Assembly (NCBI RefSeq): GCF_003144395.1
Contig: NZ_PENZ01000034.1
Coordinates: 558,001 to 622,000, forward strand
From: Proteus faecis
Lineage (GTDB): Bacteria > Pseudomonadota > Gammaproteobacteria > Enterobacterales > Enterobacteriaceae
Length of the DNA: 64,000 nt
Direction of reading: 5' to 3'
The first letter of the stretch is position 1. Each line of letters begins with the position of its first letter. The notes under the pieces were generated by a model. That model was not told the DNA's origin, did not search any database, and was given only the letters and a program-made list of their open reading frames with translations. The translations under genes were made by a program, and so were the position numbers. Shown one piece after another: positions 17,717 through 27,504 of this stretch.

Positions 17717-20308
17717 TTATTTATCAGATTGACAAGTAGAAGATATAAAATAAATTCCTTTCTCTTTAGATGATGTCTCGCTAATCTCATAATTAAATAA
17801 ACATTGTTGATCTTCTGCCTGCCCCCATTTGGCTTTTAACTTACCTACAGGCGCTAATCCAGAAATAAATACTCGACCATCATCACCCACTATGCCACTC
17901 ACAGAACGTTCCTCATCAATAACAATCGCACCAAATGGGATCACTGAACCATTCTGTTTTGATAAAGTAACCATTGCTCTGTAACCAATATTTGTCTTAA
18001 ATTCAGCTTGAACCAGTGCACCTTTTGTAGGAACAACATTTAGAATTGAATTCTCTAATTCAACATTCTCACCTAATGAATTTATATCCAAAGAAACACG
18101 ATTATTCTTATAAATAGATGCATAAGGTAGAACAGCATATCCTTTATTATTAGTTAATATGCCATTAGCATTCTCAACTCTAATATTATTAGCATCATTT
18201 GCTTTAATAAGAATATTTGTATCACCTAAAGGTTGGCTTAAAGTAATTCCACCAGAATGTGCAACAACACCACCATTTAAATTATAATTTAATTCATGCC
18301 AATCGTTATTATAATTATATCCGCTCCCTAGATTAGCATACTTCCCTTTATAGTTAGCATAAACCATCCCAGAATAACCACCACCGTTATGAGCATACCC
18401 TTGTTGGATATTATAATTTAAATTATTATCCTCAAGTAGTGTTCCTGTTAATCCAGCTTGTTGAACCCATACATTGTCATTACTTCTGTTCATAGAATAA
18501 ACGGCATACATACTATTTCGACTAGAGTTTAAATCATTAACTCTATTTCGATTAAAAAGATCATTAATAGGAATAGAAATATTAAATGCAATATTTTTAT
18601 TATCTCCATTCATACCTGGCGATTTAGATTTAGAAAAATTCAAGCTATAATTAATTTGCTTTATATTTCCATTATAACCAATCTGCCATAATTGTTCTGT
18701 TTCCGTTGTTCGCCAATAATTTTGATAAGAACCCAATAAATATAAAGAACTGTTATCCGTCACTTGCTGATTTATATTAACTTGAAAACGTCCTTTTTTA
18801 GAATAATTTAAATCATGGTAATCAGAAAGTTGATCCTTACCTTCAAATAATCCATCAGGTTGTCTGATCTCATACCCTTTCATTCTTTTATAGCTAACTT
18901 CATTTAGCGTATAATAGCCTTGTGTTGAATATCGATATCCCATAATTTGGAAATTAGTGCCAGTCTCATTTATTGACTTAGCATAGAGTAATCGAACAGA
19001 TTGCCCTTTTTTATGCTCTTCATTGGGTAATATACTATTTGCTTGTATAATATCTGCTGAGATAGCGCCTAAACTACCTAAATTTCCCCCTAACCCAATA
19101 GCGTATGATTGATAATTATTAGAGAACTGACTACCACCATAGAGGGTTGTATTATAAGGTAAGCCATATATTAGGCTAAATTGTCCAAAATTAGGTTTAT
19201 CTTGATTACTTGAGCCACTTCTAAACTCACCAGCAATAAGCTCATATTTTAATCGACCTTCTCTTTGTAAAATAGGCACGTTAGAATATGGAACAACAAA
19301 TTGAGTAATCTTTCCATTATTCTCTTCAACAATAACATCTAAATTACCGCTACTTGAAGTTGCGTAAAGATCTTTTATTTCAAAAGCACCAGGTGGCACC
19401 GAAATTTGATAGATCACAAAACCATTTTGTTTTACGGTCACAATAGCATTGCTATTTGCAATTCCTTTAATTGTCGGAGCAAATCCACGCATACTATCAG
19501 GTAACATATTATCATCAGATTCTAGTTTAGCACCTCTAAAACCAAGGCTATCAAAGATAACTCCATTAGAAAATGAATCACCTACCGTCAAATCGGCCTT
19601 TAACGAGATAATCGGCTTTTGTACATATGTTCTAATATTTCTCCATTTGTTTTGGTTATTTTGTCCTCTAGCATAGATCCATGAGCTTTCATTTCTAAAG
19701 CGCCATGAACCTATATTAATACCTGGCGTTAAGTTTAAGAAATAGTTATTATTATTTGAGCCATCTTTATCATTTTTATTATTTCTTCCATTGAAATTAT
19801 AATTTAATAAAAGAGCATTAATTCCGTTATCCCATTTTTCTGGTGGAATATAACCGCGAACATTATTTTTAAACATTACTTGTGGAATACTTAAAAATAA
19901 TTTTTGACTTTCAAAATCAAATCTAATGTTTGACTTTTCAATCTCACCTAATATATCAATACAATTTTTACTATTAATTTGTTTACTATCTTCATTTAAA
20001 TTCACACCTATATTTTTTAATTCTTTATTGTTTAAACAAGGTAGTAACCCAGTTCCATCAGATGATTTTTTATTTTCATAAAAGGGAATACTTTTAGTTT
20101 CAATATATTCATTATTGACATAGATTTCGACTGAATAGATTCCTTCAGGCTGGCCTTCACCTTTATCAAAGCGTGATAAATCTGCAACTTCACTATCAAT
20201 GCTTGATATCAAATTAGGATTAAAAAAGCTATCTGCATAACTAATGCTAGAATAAAAAGATCCTAAAACGAAATAGAGATTAAAAATTATAGTCTTAGAT
20301 TTTAACAT
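17717..20308 (-). CDS. Fimbrial outer-membrane usher
   Basis: An 863-residue FimD/PapC-family usher that forms the outer-membrane pore through which pilins are assembled. The signal peptide is followed by the N-terminal periplasmic domain (FFNPNLIS; DLSRFDKGEGQPEGIYSV). The usual plug and barrel region follows (DSLGFRGAKLESDDNMLPDSMRGFAP at about 255-280, a usher signature). A cysteine-bearing C-terminal domain ends the protein (C at about 838 and 859). It is full length. The gene is very AT-rich compared with the flanking core genes. Confidence 0.93.
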   Translation of the reverse strand: MLKSKTIIFNLYFVLGSFYSSISYADSFFNPNLISSIDSEVADLSRFDKGEGQPEGIYSVEIYVNNEYIETKSIPFYENKKSSDGTGLLPCLNNKELKNIGVNLNEDSKQINSKNCIDILGEIEKSNIRFDFESQKLFLSIPQVMFKNNVRGYIPPEKWDNGINALLLNYNFNGRNNKNDKDGSNNNNYFLNLTPGINIGSWRFRNESSWIYARGQNNQNKWRNIRTYVQKPIISLKADLTVGDSFSNGVIFDSLGFRGAKLESDDNMLPDSMRGFAPTIKGIANSNAIVTVKQNGFVIYQISVPPGAFEIKDLYATSSSGNLDVIVEENNGKITQFVVPYSNVPILQREGRLKYELIAGEFRSGSSNQDKPNFGQFSLIYGLPYNTTLYGGSQFSNNYQSYAIGLGGNLGSLGAISADIIQANSILPNEEHKKGQSVRLLYAKSINETGTNFQIMGYRYSTQGYYTLNEVSYKRMKGYEIRQPDGLFEGKDQLSDYHDLNYSKKGRFQVNINQQVTDNSSLYLLGSYQNYWRTTETEQLWQIGYNGNIKQINYSLNFSKSKSPGMNGDNKNIAFNISIPINDLFNRNRVNDLNSSRNSMYAVYSMNRSNDNVWVQQAGLTGTLLEDNNLNYNIQQGYAHNGGGYSGMVYANYKGKYANLGSGYNYNNDWHELNYNLNGGVVAHSGGITLSQPLGDTNILIKANDANNIRVENANGILTNNKGYAVLPYASIYKNNRVSLDINSLGENVELENSILNVVPTKGALVQAEFKTNIGYRAMVTLSKQNGSVIPFGAIVIDEERSVSGIVGDDGRVFISGLAPVGKLKAKWGQAEDQQCLFNYEISETSSKEKGIYFISSTCQSDK

Positions 20309-20341
20309 AATAAAACCTTATCATTAATTAATCTTATAATA

Positions 20342-21034
20342 TTATTTACTAACCTTTTTTATTATTATTGGCGTACTGGCACCATAATCATTAATAGTTT
20401 GATAAGATATTTGATTATAGCTAGGATTGTTGACTTTTATTTCTATAGATCCTTTTGGCGGCACCATAGTACTATTCAACTTTTCTTCTCCGATTTTTAT
20501 GTTAATTAAGGTTGCATAATATGGTGTTGGATTTTTTATTGTTAATTTTTGCCCTGAAGATATAAATTCGATACTATTAGGAACATCTTCCGTTCTAAAT
20601 ACCAAACCTTGTGGCCTAACAAATATTTTTATTCTAGATAACACGGCTAATTGCAATATATTTTTATCTTTAATTTCTTCTCTTTCAATTTCAGGTATTG
20701 CTTTCATATTTAGCCAAAATAGACTTTCTCTATCAGTGGGTAAAATTTTTCCTGCATATATAATTCTTAATTTATTTTCACTTTCAGGCTTACTCACAAA
20801 AAGAGGTGGAGTCACAATAAATTCATTTGTTTTTTTATCATCGTTATCATCAATCCACGACTGAATTAAAAAACGTAATTTTTTATCTGTATTATTAATA
20901 GTAATTGATGTTTGTTTAGCATCCATTGGATATATTATGCGAGTTGCAGCCAATGCTACACCTCCAGCATTAGAGAATGAAGAAAAACAAAAGAGAAAAA
21001 ATAAAATAATATAGTTTCTATATATTAAATACAT
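20342..21034 (-). CDS. Periplasmic fimbrial chaperone
   Basis: A 230-residue PapD/FimC-type chaperone with a signal peptide ending about residue 23. The first domain has A-A-T-R-I-I-Y-P and the conserved P-T-D-R-E-S-L-F-W-L-N motif (about 98-108), where the family anchors pilin C-termini. The F1-G1 loop is short (FGS type), matching type-1-like pili. Works with the usher encoded next. Confidence 0.92.
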   Translation of the reverse strand: MYLIYRNYIILFFLFCFSSFSNAGGVALAATRIIYPMDAKQTSITINNTDKKLRFLIQSWIDDNDDKKTNEFIVTPPLFVSKPESENKLRIIYAGKILPTDRESLFWLNMKAIPEIEREEIKDKNILQLAVLSRIKIFVRPQGLVFRTEDVPNSIEFISSGQKLTIKNPTPYYATLINIKIGEEKLNSTMVPPKGSIEIKVNNPSYNQISYQTINDYGASTPIIIKKVSK

Positions 21035-21058
21035 ATGAGCCTCGAGTAACAGGTTTAA

Positions 21059-21601
21059 TTAGTGATAACTAAAAACAAACCACACAACACTATCGGCCTT
21101 ACCGCCAATAACCGTTTCTTTTGTTGCCAAATAGCTTGCTTTAAATTCTATTTTTAACTCATTTTCTTTAATAAACTTATATTTATTAATATTATTTGGA
21201 ATTATTATCTCATCTTCAGAATTAAATAGTGCAACACCAACACCTGAAGCTGAATTTTGTTTTTCTGTAATATTAAATAATCGTTTATCTCTGCTATTGA
21301 CATCACCTAAAATATACAAATTGACTTTGTCAGCCATATTTTCATTACAATTCATTAATTTAATAAAAAAAGGGAGCTTTATTGAATGAGTTCCTATACC
21401 ACTAAATTGATTACTACTAATAATACCTAAATCAACAATCTGATTTTTACTTTCTGGAGATACTGTACATGCTGGCTCAACAATACCTCCCCTAAAATAA
21501 ACAATACCATCATCTAAAAATATTTTATTCCTTTCTATAGAATGTGTTGTAAATGAAATAGAAAAAAACAGTGCAATAGAATATATTAAACTATATTTCA
21601 T
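21059..21601 (-). CDS. Fimbrial subunit (minor pilin)
   Basis: A 180-residue pilin with a signal peptide and the pilin disulfide pair (P-A-C-T-V-S-P and M-N-C-N-E). It ends with W-F-V-F-S-Y-H as the last strand. It is separated from the major pilin gene by a hairpin that should reduce its expression. It is a divergent paralogue of the major pilin (shared A-C-x-V-S-x-x-S-x-N-Q-x-V-D-L-G). Confidence 0.82.
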   Translation of the reverse strand: MKYSLIYSIALFFSISFTTHSIERNKIFLDDGIVYFRGGIVEPACTVSPESKNQIVDLGIISSNQFSGIGTHSIKLPFFIKLMNCNENMADKVNLYILGDVNSRDKRLFNITEKQNSASGVGVALFNSEDEIIIPNNINKYKFIKENELKIEFKASYLATKETVIGGKADSVVWFVFSYH

Positions 21602-21610
21602 ATTTGCCTC

Positions 21611-21647
21611 GATATAAAAGTATGGCCTTTATTATTAGGCCATACTT
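21611..21647 (-). terminator. Attenuating hairpin after the major pilin gene
   Basis: An 11-bp perfect stem AAGTATGGCCT/AGGCCATACTT (21618-21628 with 21637-21647), followed on the minus strand by TTTATAT. It lies inside the operon, between the major pilin and the rest. Confidence 0.75.
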
Positions 21648-21666
21648 CTCAATAAACTAATTAGAC

Positions 21667-22227
21667 TTATTCATATTGCATTCTGAAAGTCACATTGGCA
21701 TCCGCCTGACCCGGTGTTACGGTATCTAATGTTGATTTATAGCGGGCAACAAAATTCAAAGTATTAGCTCCGTCAATTAACTGTTTGGCGGTAGAGAACA
21801 CGGAACCATCTGGTGATAAAATTTTACCCGTATGGTCTGTAATCTCAATACCAACACCTGTAGCTGCGCCTGCGCCACCAGTTGTAATATTACTGACAGC
21901 TAATACTGTTTTGTCATTTGAATCACTAACACCTGAAAATGATGCTGAGGCATTTTTTGCAACTGTAGTATCACACTCTTCTAAATCAATCGAAAAATCA
22001 GTGTTTCCAACAGTTTTACCAACACTATCAAATTGGGCTGTTCGATATTGACCAATATTGATAGTTTGATTCATTGACTTTGCACTAACAGCACATGCAG
22101 CATTTACTATTTGCCCCGTAAAATTAATTTTACCACCATTAACAATAGTAGCCGCCGAAGCAATACTACTCAGTGATAAAACTGATACAGCTAATACGGT
22201 TTTAACTAGCATTTTTCTTTTAAGCAT
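21667..22227 (-). CDS. Major fimbrial subunit (type-1-like pilin)
   Basis: A 186-residue FimA-family pilin with a Sec signal ending A-S-A before ATIVNGG. It has the disulfide pair (A-A-C-A-V and E-E-C-D-T) and the C-terminal strand ADANVTFRMQYE with the penultimate tyrosine used in chaperone binding. It has a strong ribosome binding site (AAAGGAAAAGTCA), lies first among the structural genes, and is followed by an attenuating hairpin, all as expected for the rod subunit. I cannot assign it to one named Proteus fimbria with confidence. Confidence 0.9.
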   Translation of the reverse strand: MLKRKMLVKTVLAVSVLSLSSIASAATIVNGGKINFTGQIVNAACAVSAKSMNQTINIGQYRTAQFDSVGKTVGNTDFSIDLEECDTTVAKNASASFSGVSDSNDKTVLAVSNITTGGAGAATGVGIEITDHTGKILSPDGSVFSTAKQLIDGANTLNFVARYKSTLDTVTPGQADANVTFRMQYE

Positions 22228-22492
22228 TGACTTTTCCTTTTTATATTACAGGTAAATATAAACAACATCTTCACTTCAAAATATACTCAAGGCAATAAAA
22301 CTCATATTAAAGAGCAATATTAATAATGGATTTCTATATCTAAATATTAAATCAAGATATGGATAATAAAATAAAGTATTAAGTAACAATAACTCAATAG
22401 ACATGTCGATATTACATAAATAGGATTTAAATTAAATCCTTATTAAAAGTGTAATATTGGTATATCTATATAAATTTAAAGAACAAAAAATA

Positions 22493-22843
22493 TTAAATAA
22501 CATTTTTAAAAAAAGGAATGTTATTATCAGTATCATATTTTATTTTATACTTTAGTGTAATTACTCTATTTCTCACTCGATCAAAAAAATCACTAATTGA
22601 AATATCAAATATATTTAGTATATAAAATAATATATCTACAGGTATTTTATTTATACCTCGTTCATAACGAGATATCTGTTGTTGAGAAATATTTAATATT
22701 TTTCCTAGTTCAGCCCCCGTCATAAAATTACGTTGTCGTAAGAGAGAAAGTTCATATCCTATCGAATGACAAAATATCTTTCTTTCTGAAATATATTTAA
22801 AATTCAATGAGAAATCATTTATTTCCAAAATTATCTTCCCCAA
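22493..22843 (-). CDS. MrpJ-like HTH (XRE family) regulator
   Basis: A 116-residue DNA-binding protein. Its helix-turn-helix (about residues 42-64) contains S-Q-Q-Q-I-S-R-Y-E-R-G, the hallmark of the MrpJ family of Proteus. MrpJ-type proteins link fimbrial expression to repression of motility. In most Proteus fimbrial operons the mrpJ-like gene is last; here it is upstream of the major pilin, in the same direction, 265 bases away. It may be co-transcribed with or act on this operon. Confidence 0.85.
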   Translation of the reverse strand: MGKIILEINDFSLNFKYISERKIFCHSIGYELSLLRQRNFMTGAELGKILNISQQQISRYERGINKIPVDILFYILNIFDISISDFFDRVRNRVITLKYKIKYDTDNNIPFFKNVI

Positions 22844-23564
22844 ATGTATTTGTATTTAATTTACGATATAAGATTAATAAAATCAAACATTCAAAATTTT
22901 CTAACCAATTAAAATGCACATAATAAAACACTAAATAAGTGTAAGTAAATATACTCAATCACCTTATATCAGGAGGTTAATAATTTATTTTCTTTATATC
23001 ATCTTTTTTGTAAGGTGATAAAATCTAAAAAACAATGATTATTTGACAAAATAAAAGATAATATTCTGCATTTATGGGAAAGATAAATACTTATCATTTT
23101 ATGATTAGTGGATAATTTGGAAGGGATTAATATTTAATTAAAAGTAAAGACAAAGACAAAGTTAAAAAATAGTCTTTTTCATCTTTTTGAATTAAGTTAA
23201 AGAGATAAAGGCATTAAGTAATCTTATCAATTGTAAATTGTAACTAATTCCTGCTGAGTTTTGTTGATAAAAATCAAACTTTGTGTTAATTAGTATTTCA
23301 TTACAATAGTGAAAGCATAAATCTCGCTTAAATCGCACCTAACTCATTAAAAAATAATGTTTTTCAATATATTAAAATATCTAAACACAATAGATATAGT
23401 TAATATTAAAAATAAGAAACTTAATTGATTTATAATTAGAATATTAATTATAAACTAGGCTTTTTAAGCTTTTTGAAAAATAATGATAAGCACAAAAACA
23501 AGATGTATTAATAAAATATTTTTTGCTTATTAAATAACATAGAATTGACGTTCATATTTTAGAT
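22844..23564. other. Long AT-rich region upstream of the fimbrial locus
   Basis: About 720 bases with no gene. It must hold the promoter of the MrpJ-like gene. It includes a 9-base inverted repeat ATCACCTTA/TAAGGTGAT (22958-22966 and 23011-23019) that flanks an AGGAGG sequence with no open frame after it. No long inverted repeats of an invertible promoter switch and no recombinase gene are seen. Confidence 0.55.
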
Positions 23565-23597
23565 AAAAAAGCCTGAATAAAATTCAGGCTTTTTTAT
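23565..23597 (-). terminator. oppF terminator
   Basis: AAAAAGCCTGAAT pairs with ATTCAGGCTTTTT around an AAA loop, with T runs in both orientations. It lies just after the oppF stop. Confidence 0.9.
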
Positions 23598-23619
23598 GAA
23601 ACAGAATATCTAAATTAGT

Positions 23620-24627
23620 TTAAAGCGGATCCACCTTTAAGCAAGAGACCGCATGGCGGAAGCTCCCCTCTAGTAAAGGACGTGTTTTAGCGCATTCTTC
23701 ATCCGCCATTGGACAACGTGTACGGAAAATACAACCTGATGGTGGATTAATTGGAGAAGGCAATTCTCCCTCTAATAAATCAATATGCTTGTTACGCTCT
23801 TTATCAGGATCAGGAATAGGCACTGCGGACATCAATGCTTTGGTATAAGGATGTAATGGCTGATGATAAACTTCATCATAAGTTCCTAATTCCACAGCAT
23901 GCCCTAAATACATCACCAAAACACGATCTGAAATATGTTTTACCACCGCCAGATCATGAGCAATAAAGATTAAAGATAATCCCATCTCTTTTTGAATATC
24001 TTTCAGCAAGTTCACCACTTGAGCCTGAATTGATACATCTAATGCTGAAACGGGTTCATCACAAATCACCAATTTAGGTTCTAGAATTAACGCGCGAGCA
24101 ATACCGATACGTTGGCACTGTCCACCTGAGAATTCATGAGGATAACGGTTGATTAAGTTTGGCAATAATCCAACTCTCATCATCATGGCTTTCACTTTTT
24201 CAACAACTTCAACCTGTTTCATTTTGGGATGATAGGTTTTAAGCGGTTCAGCAATAATATCGCCAATCGTCATTCTTGGGTTTAAAGACGCCAGCGGATC
24301 TTGGAAAATCATCTGGATATCTTGACGAATATCGCGCCATTGCTTATTCCCCATACCCAGTAAATCATTACCTAACCAAGTAACTGTACCGCCTGAGGCT
24401 TTGACTAACCCAATAATGGCTCGCGCAAATGTCGATTTGCCACAACCAGATTCACCAACAACCCCTAATGTTTCACCTTCATATAAACGCAGTGTGACAC
24501 CATCGACGGCTTTGAGGCTTTTTTTAGGTTGCCAGAACCACTGTTTATTATCTTGAACATCGAAATAAACTTTTAAGTCATTCACTTCTAGAATAACTTT
24601 TCTATCTTGTAAGATGGCCTGAGTCAT
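23620..24627 (-). CDS. oppF: Oligopeptide ABC transporter ATP-binding protein OppF
   Basis: A 335-residue ABC ATPase. Walker A is G-E-S-G-C-G-K-S-T (about 59-67), the signature F-S-G-G-Q (about 166) and Walker B L-V-I-C-D-E-P. The C-terminal oligopeptide-transporter domain has the cysteine set C-I-F-R-T-R-C-P-M-A-D-E-E-C, which in the dipeptide homologue holds an iron-sulfur cluster. Pairs with OppD to drive peptide import. Its start overlaps the end of oppD by 4 bases. Confidence 0.95.
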   Translation of the reverse strand: MTQAILQDRKVILEVNDLKVYFDVQDNKQWFWQPKKSLKAVDGVTLRLYEGETLGVVGESGCGKSTFARAIIGLVKASGGTVTWLGNDLLGMGNKQWRDIRQDIQMIFQDPLASLNPRMTIGDIIAEPLKTYHPKMKQVEVVEKVKAMMMRVGLLPNLINRYPHEFSGGQCQRIGIARALILEPKLVICDEPVSALDVSIQAQVVNLLKDIQKEMGLSLIFIAHDLAVVKHISDRVLVMYLGHAVELGTYDEVYHQPLHPYTKALMSAVPIPDPDKERNKHIDLLEGELPSPINPPSGCIFRTRCPMADEECAKTRPLLEGSFRHAVSCLKVDPL

Positions 24628-25607
24628 ACCAATTCCTCCACCGCTTTAAAACAGGCACGTAATCGCCCTTGTGCAAATTGCGCTAATTGAGGTTCACTCG
24701 TTAAGCATTGTTCTGTTGCATACTGACAACGAGGTTGGAATGGACAGCCTTTTGGTAAACGCAATAAGTTAGGCGGATTTCCAGGAATGGTAGCTAGTCG
24801 TTCATCTTCACCATCTAAGCGAGGAACAGCCTGTAACAATCCGATAGAGTATGGATGTGATGGTTGATAGAAGATGTCACGCGCTTTACCGTACTCCATA
24901 GTGCGTCCTGCGTACATCACTAATACTTTATCGCAGATACCCGCAACGACTCCCAAGTCATGGGTGATCATGATAATCGCGGTATTTAAATCATTCTTAA
25001 GCTCATTGAGCAAGGTCATGATCTGTGCTTGAACTGTCACATCAAGTGCGGTTGTCGGTTCATCAGCAATTAAAAGTTTTGGTTTGCAAAGCAATGCCAT
25101 AGCAATCATTACACGTTGACGCATACCTCCAGAAAACTCATGAGGATACATGCTCATACGCTTATGGGCTTCCGGCATTTTTACCGCATCTAACATACGC
25201 ACAGATTCTGCATAAGCATCGTTTTTACTCATGCCTTTATGAAGCATTAATACTTCAATAAGCTGTGACCCCACTTTCATATAGGGATTTAATGAGGTCA
25301 TGGGATCTTGAAATATCATGGATATTTCTTCGGCACGCATTTTATTTAATTCACTTTGGCGAAGATTTAAGATCTCACGACCATTAAAGTTCGCGCTACC
25401 TGCTGTGCGACCATTTTTCGCTAATAATCCCATTAATGCGAATGCCGTTTGAGATTTACCTGAGCCCGATTCCCCGACGATCCCCAGAGTTTCACCTGCA
25501 GATAATTCAAAGTTGAGTTTATTAACTGCGGTAACATCGCCATCCGGTGTACCAAACGTCACACAGAGATCTTTAACACTTAATAACGATTTGTTTGTTG
25601 AATTCAT
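24624..25607 (-). CDS. oppD: Oligopeptide ABC transporter ATP-binding protein OppD
   Basis: A 327-residue ABC ATPase with Walker A G-E-S-G-S-G-K-S-Q, signature F-S-G-G-M-R-Q-R and Walker B L-L-I-A-D-E-P-T. The C-terminal cysteine-bearing extension reads C-P-F-Q-P-R-C-Q-Y-A-T-E-Q-C. Works as a heterodimer with OppF on the cytoplasmic side of OppBC. Eleven bases separate it from oppC. Confidence 0.95.
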   Translation of the reverse strand: MNSTNKSLLSVKDLCVTFGTPDGDVTAVNKLNFELSAGETLGIVGESGSGKSQTAFALMGLLAKNGRTAGSANFNGREILNLRQSELNKMRAEEISMIFQDPMTSLNPYMKVGSQLIEVLMLHKGMSKNDAYAESVRMLDAVKMPEAHKRMSMYPHEFSGGMRQRVMIAMALLCKPKLLIADEPTTALDVTVQAQIMTLLNELKNDLNTAIIMITHDLGVVAGICDKVLVMYAGRTMEYGKARDIFYQPSHPYSIGLLQAVPRLDGEDERLATIPGNPPNLLRLPKGCPFQPRCQYATEQCLTSEPQLAQFAQGRLRACFKAVEELV

Positions 25608-25617
25608 TTTGTTCTCC

Positions 25618-26526
25618 TTAACGATCTTTCGGGTCTAATGCGTCACGTAAGCCATCACCGATAAAGTTAAAGCAGAACAGTGTGACAACTAAGAACGAAG
25701 CCGGAAAAAGTAATAACCAAGGAGAAACTTCCATTGAGTTTGCACCATCACTTAATAGTGCTCCCCAACTACTTAATGGCTCTTGTGTTCCTAAGCCTAA
25801 GAAGCTTAAGAAGGATTCAAATAAAATCATGCTAGGGACTAATAAAGAGGCATAAACCACAACCACACCCAGTACGTTAGGTACGATATGTCTTAGCACA
25901 ATATTGCGTGATGACACACCACAAACTAATGCAGCTTCAATAAACTCTTTACGTTTTAGACTTAAAGTTTGTCCTCTTACAATACGTGCCATATCCAGCC
26001 AAGATACCATCCCGATCGCAACAAAAATCAGTAAGATATTTTGACCAAAGAATGTCACCAGTAAGATAACAAAGAACATAAATGGGAATGAGTTTAGGAT
26101 TTCTAATAAACGCATCATCACAGAGTCAACACGTCCACCAATATAGCCTGCCATTGCGCCATACAGCGTACCAACAATAACAGCAACAAAGGCAGCCGCG
26201 ATACCGACCATTAATGAAATACGTCCACCAATCGCAACACGGACTAATAAATCTCGTCCAGATGAATCAGTGCCAAAATAGTGAGAAGAGGCAAAATCAG
26301 GTGCCATTGACATCATTTCCCAATCAGTATCGTCATAAACAAAAGGCGATAACATAGGGGCAAAAATGACAAATAATAAAATAAAGAAAAGTAATATAAG
26401 ACTCGTGATGGCAGCTTTATTGTGCATAAAACGACGACGAGCGTCTTGCCATAAACTACGACCTTCAATATCTAATTGCTCCGAGAAATTCCCCAAAGCT
26501 TCGCTGTTTTCTTTCAGTGATAACAT
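25618..26526 (-). CDS. oppC: Oligopeptide ABC transporter permease OppC
   Basis: A 302-residue inner-membrane permease with about six helices. The N-terminal cytoplasmic segment is of OppC type (GRSLWQDARRRFMHNKAA), the Y-F-G-T-D-S-S-G-R-D motif is at about 86-95, and the EAA loop KEFIEAALVCGVSSRNIVLRH couples to OppD/OppF. Length equals E. coli OppC. Confidence 0.95.
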   Translation of the reverse strand: MLSLKENSEALGNFSEQLDIEGRSLWQDARRRFMHNKAAITSLILLFFILLFVIFAPMLSPFVYDDTDWEMMSMAPDFASSHYFGTDSSGRDLLVRVAIGGRISLMVGIAAAFVAVIVGTLYGAMAGYIGGRVDSVMMRLLEILNSFPFMFFVILLVTFFGQNILLIFVAIGMVSWLDMARIVRGQTLSLKRKEFIEAALVCGVSSRNIVLRHIVPNVLGVVVVYASLLVPSMILFESFLSFLGLGTQEPLSSWGALLSDGANSMEVSPWLLLFPASFLVVTLFCFNFIGDGLRDALDPKDR

Positions 26527-26544
26527 AACGCGCTCCAGTGTCTA

Positions 26545-27465
26545 TTAATAACGAATTTTCGGATCAATAACGGCATATAAAATATCGACAATCGCATTAA
26601 AGAAAATCGTTAATGCACCAACGATAATGGTTAGGCTTAATACCAATGAGTAATCTCGGTTTAAAGCACCATTAACGAATAATTGTCCGATACCCGGCAA
26701 TCCAAAGATGGTTTCAATCACCATTGAGCCCGTAATAATACCGACGAATGCCGGCCCCATATATGAGATAACAGGTAGCAACGCAGGTTTTAAAGCATGA
26801 CGCAGTACAATTCTTTTCATCGGCAAGCCTTTCGCTTTTGCCGTTCTGATAAAGTTTGAGTGTAAAACTTCAATCATTGAACTACGGGTAATACGCGAGA
26901 TACTGGCAATATAAGAAAGCGACAACGCAATCATAGGTAGCAACATATATTGCACCGCACCGCCATTCCAGCCACCAGCCGGTAGCCACCTTAGAGAGAT
27001 AGCGAAAATAAGAACCAGTAGTGGTGCAACAACGAAACTCGGTATGACAACCCCCGTCATGGCAAATGTCATGACGGTATAATCCCATTTGGTGTTTTGA
27101 TTCAGTGCGGCTATCACGCCTGCCCCCACACCTAAAATGACAGCAAAAATAAATGCCGACAGCCCTAATTTAGCTGAAACAGGGAATGCTTTACCGACTA
27201 AGGTGTTTACACTGTAGTCTTTATATTTAAAAGAAGGCCCTAAATCCCCTTTTGACAATTGAATTAAATAATCAAAGTATTGTTTATAAATGGGATCATT
27301 TAAGTGATATTTCGCTTCAATATTTGCCATGACCTCTGGTGGAAGTTTCCTTTCCCCTGTAAAAGGGCTACCGGGTGCTAAGCGCATCATAAAAAACGAA
27401 ATCGTTATTAGAATAAATAGAGTCGGTATCGCTTCTAAAAAGCGACGAAAAATAAATTTGAGCAT
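26545..27465 (-). CDS. oppB: Oligopeptide ABC transporter permease OppB
   Basis: A 306-residue inner-membrane permease with about six helices, starting MLKFIFRRFLEAIPTLFILI. The EAA loop NFIRTAKAKGLPMKRIVLRHALKP is intact, in contrast to the broken homologue at 38.7 kb. Same length as E. coli OppB. A terminator-like hairpin separates it from oppA upstream. Confidence 0.95.
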   Translation of the reverse strand: MLKFIFRRFLEAIPTLFILITISFFMMRLAPGSPFTGERKLPPEVMANIEAKYHLNDPIYKQYFDYLIQLSKGDLGPSFKYKDYSVNTLVGKAFPVSAKLGLSAFIFAVILGVGAGVIAALNQNTKWDYTVMTFAMTGVVIPSFVVAPLLVLIFAISLRWLPAGGWNGGAVQYMLLPMIALSLSYIASISRITRSSMIEVLHSNFIRTAKAKGLPMKRIVLRHALKPALLPVISYMGPAFVGIITGSMVIETIFGLPGIGQLFVNGALNRDYSLVLSLTIIVGALTIFFNAIVDILYAVIDPKIRY

Positions 27466-27504
27466 TGCCCGTTCCTATAACACAAACCTATTCAGGCGTG
27501 ACGA

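Noticed and set aside
22228..23564. Invertible promoter switch for the fimbrial operon
   Set aside because: No pair of long inverted repeats and no recombinase gene nearby; only a 9-base repeat was found.
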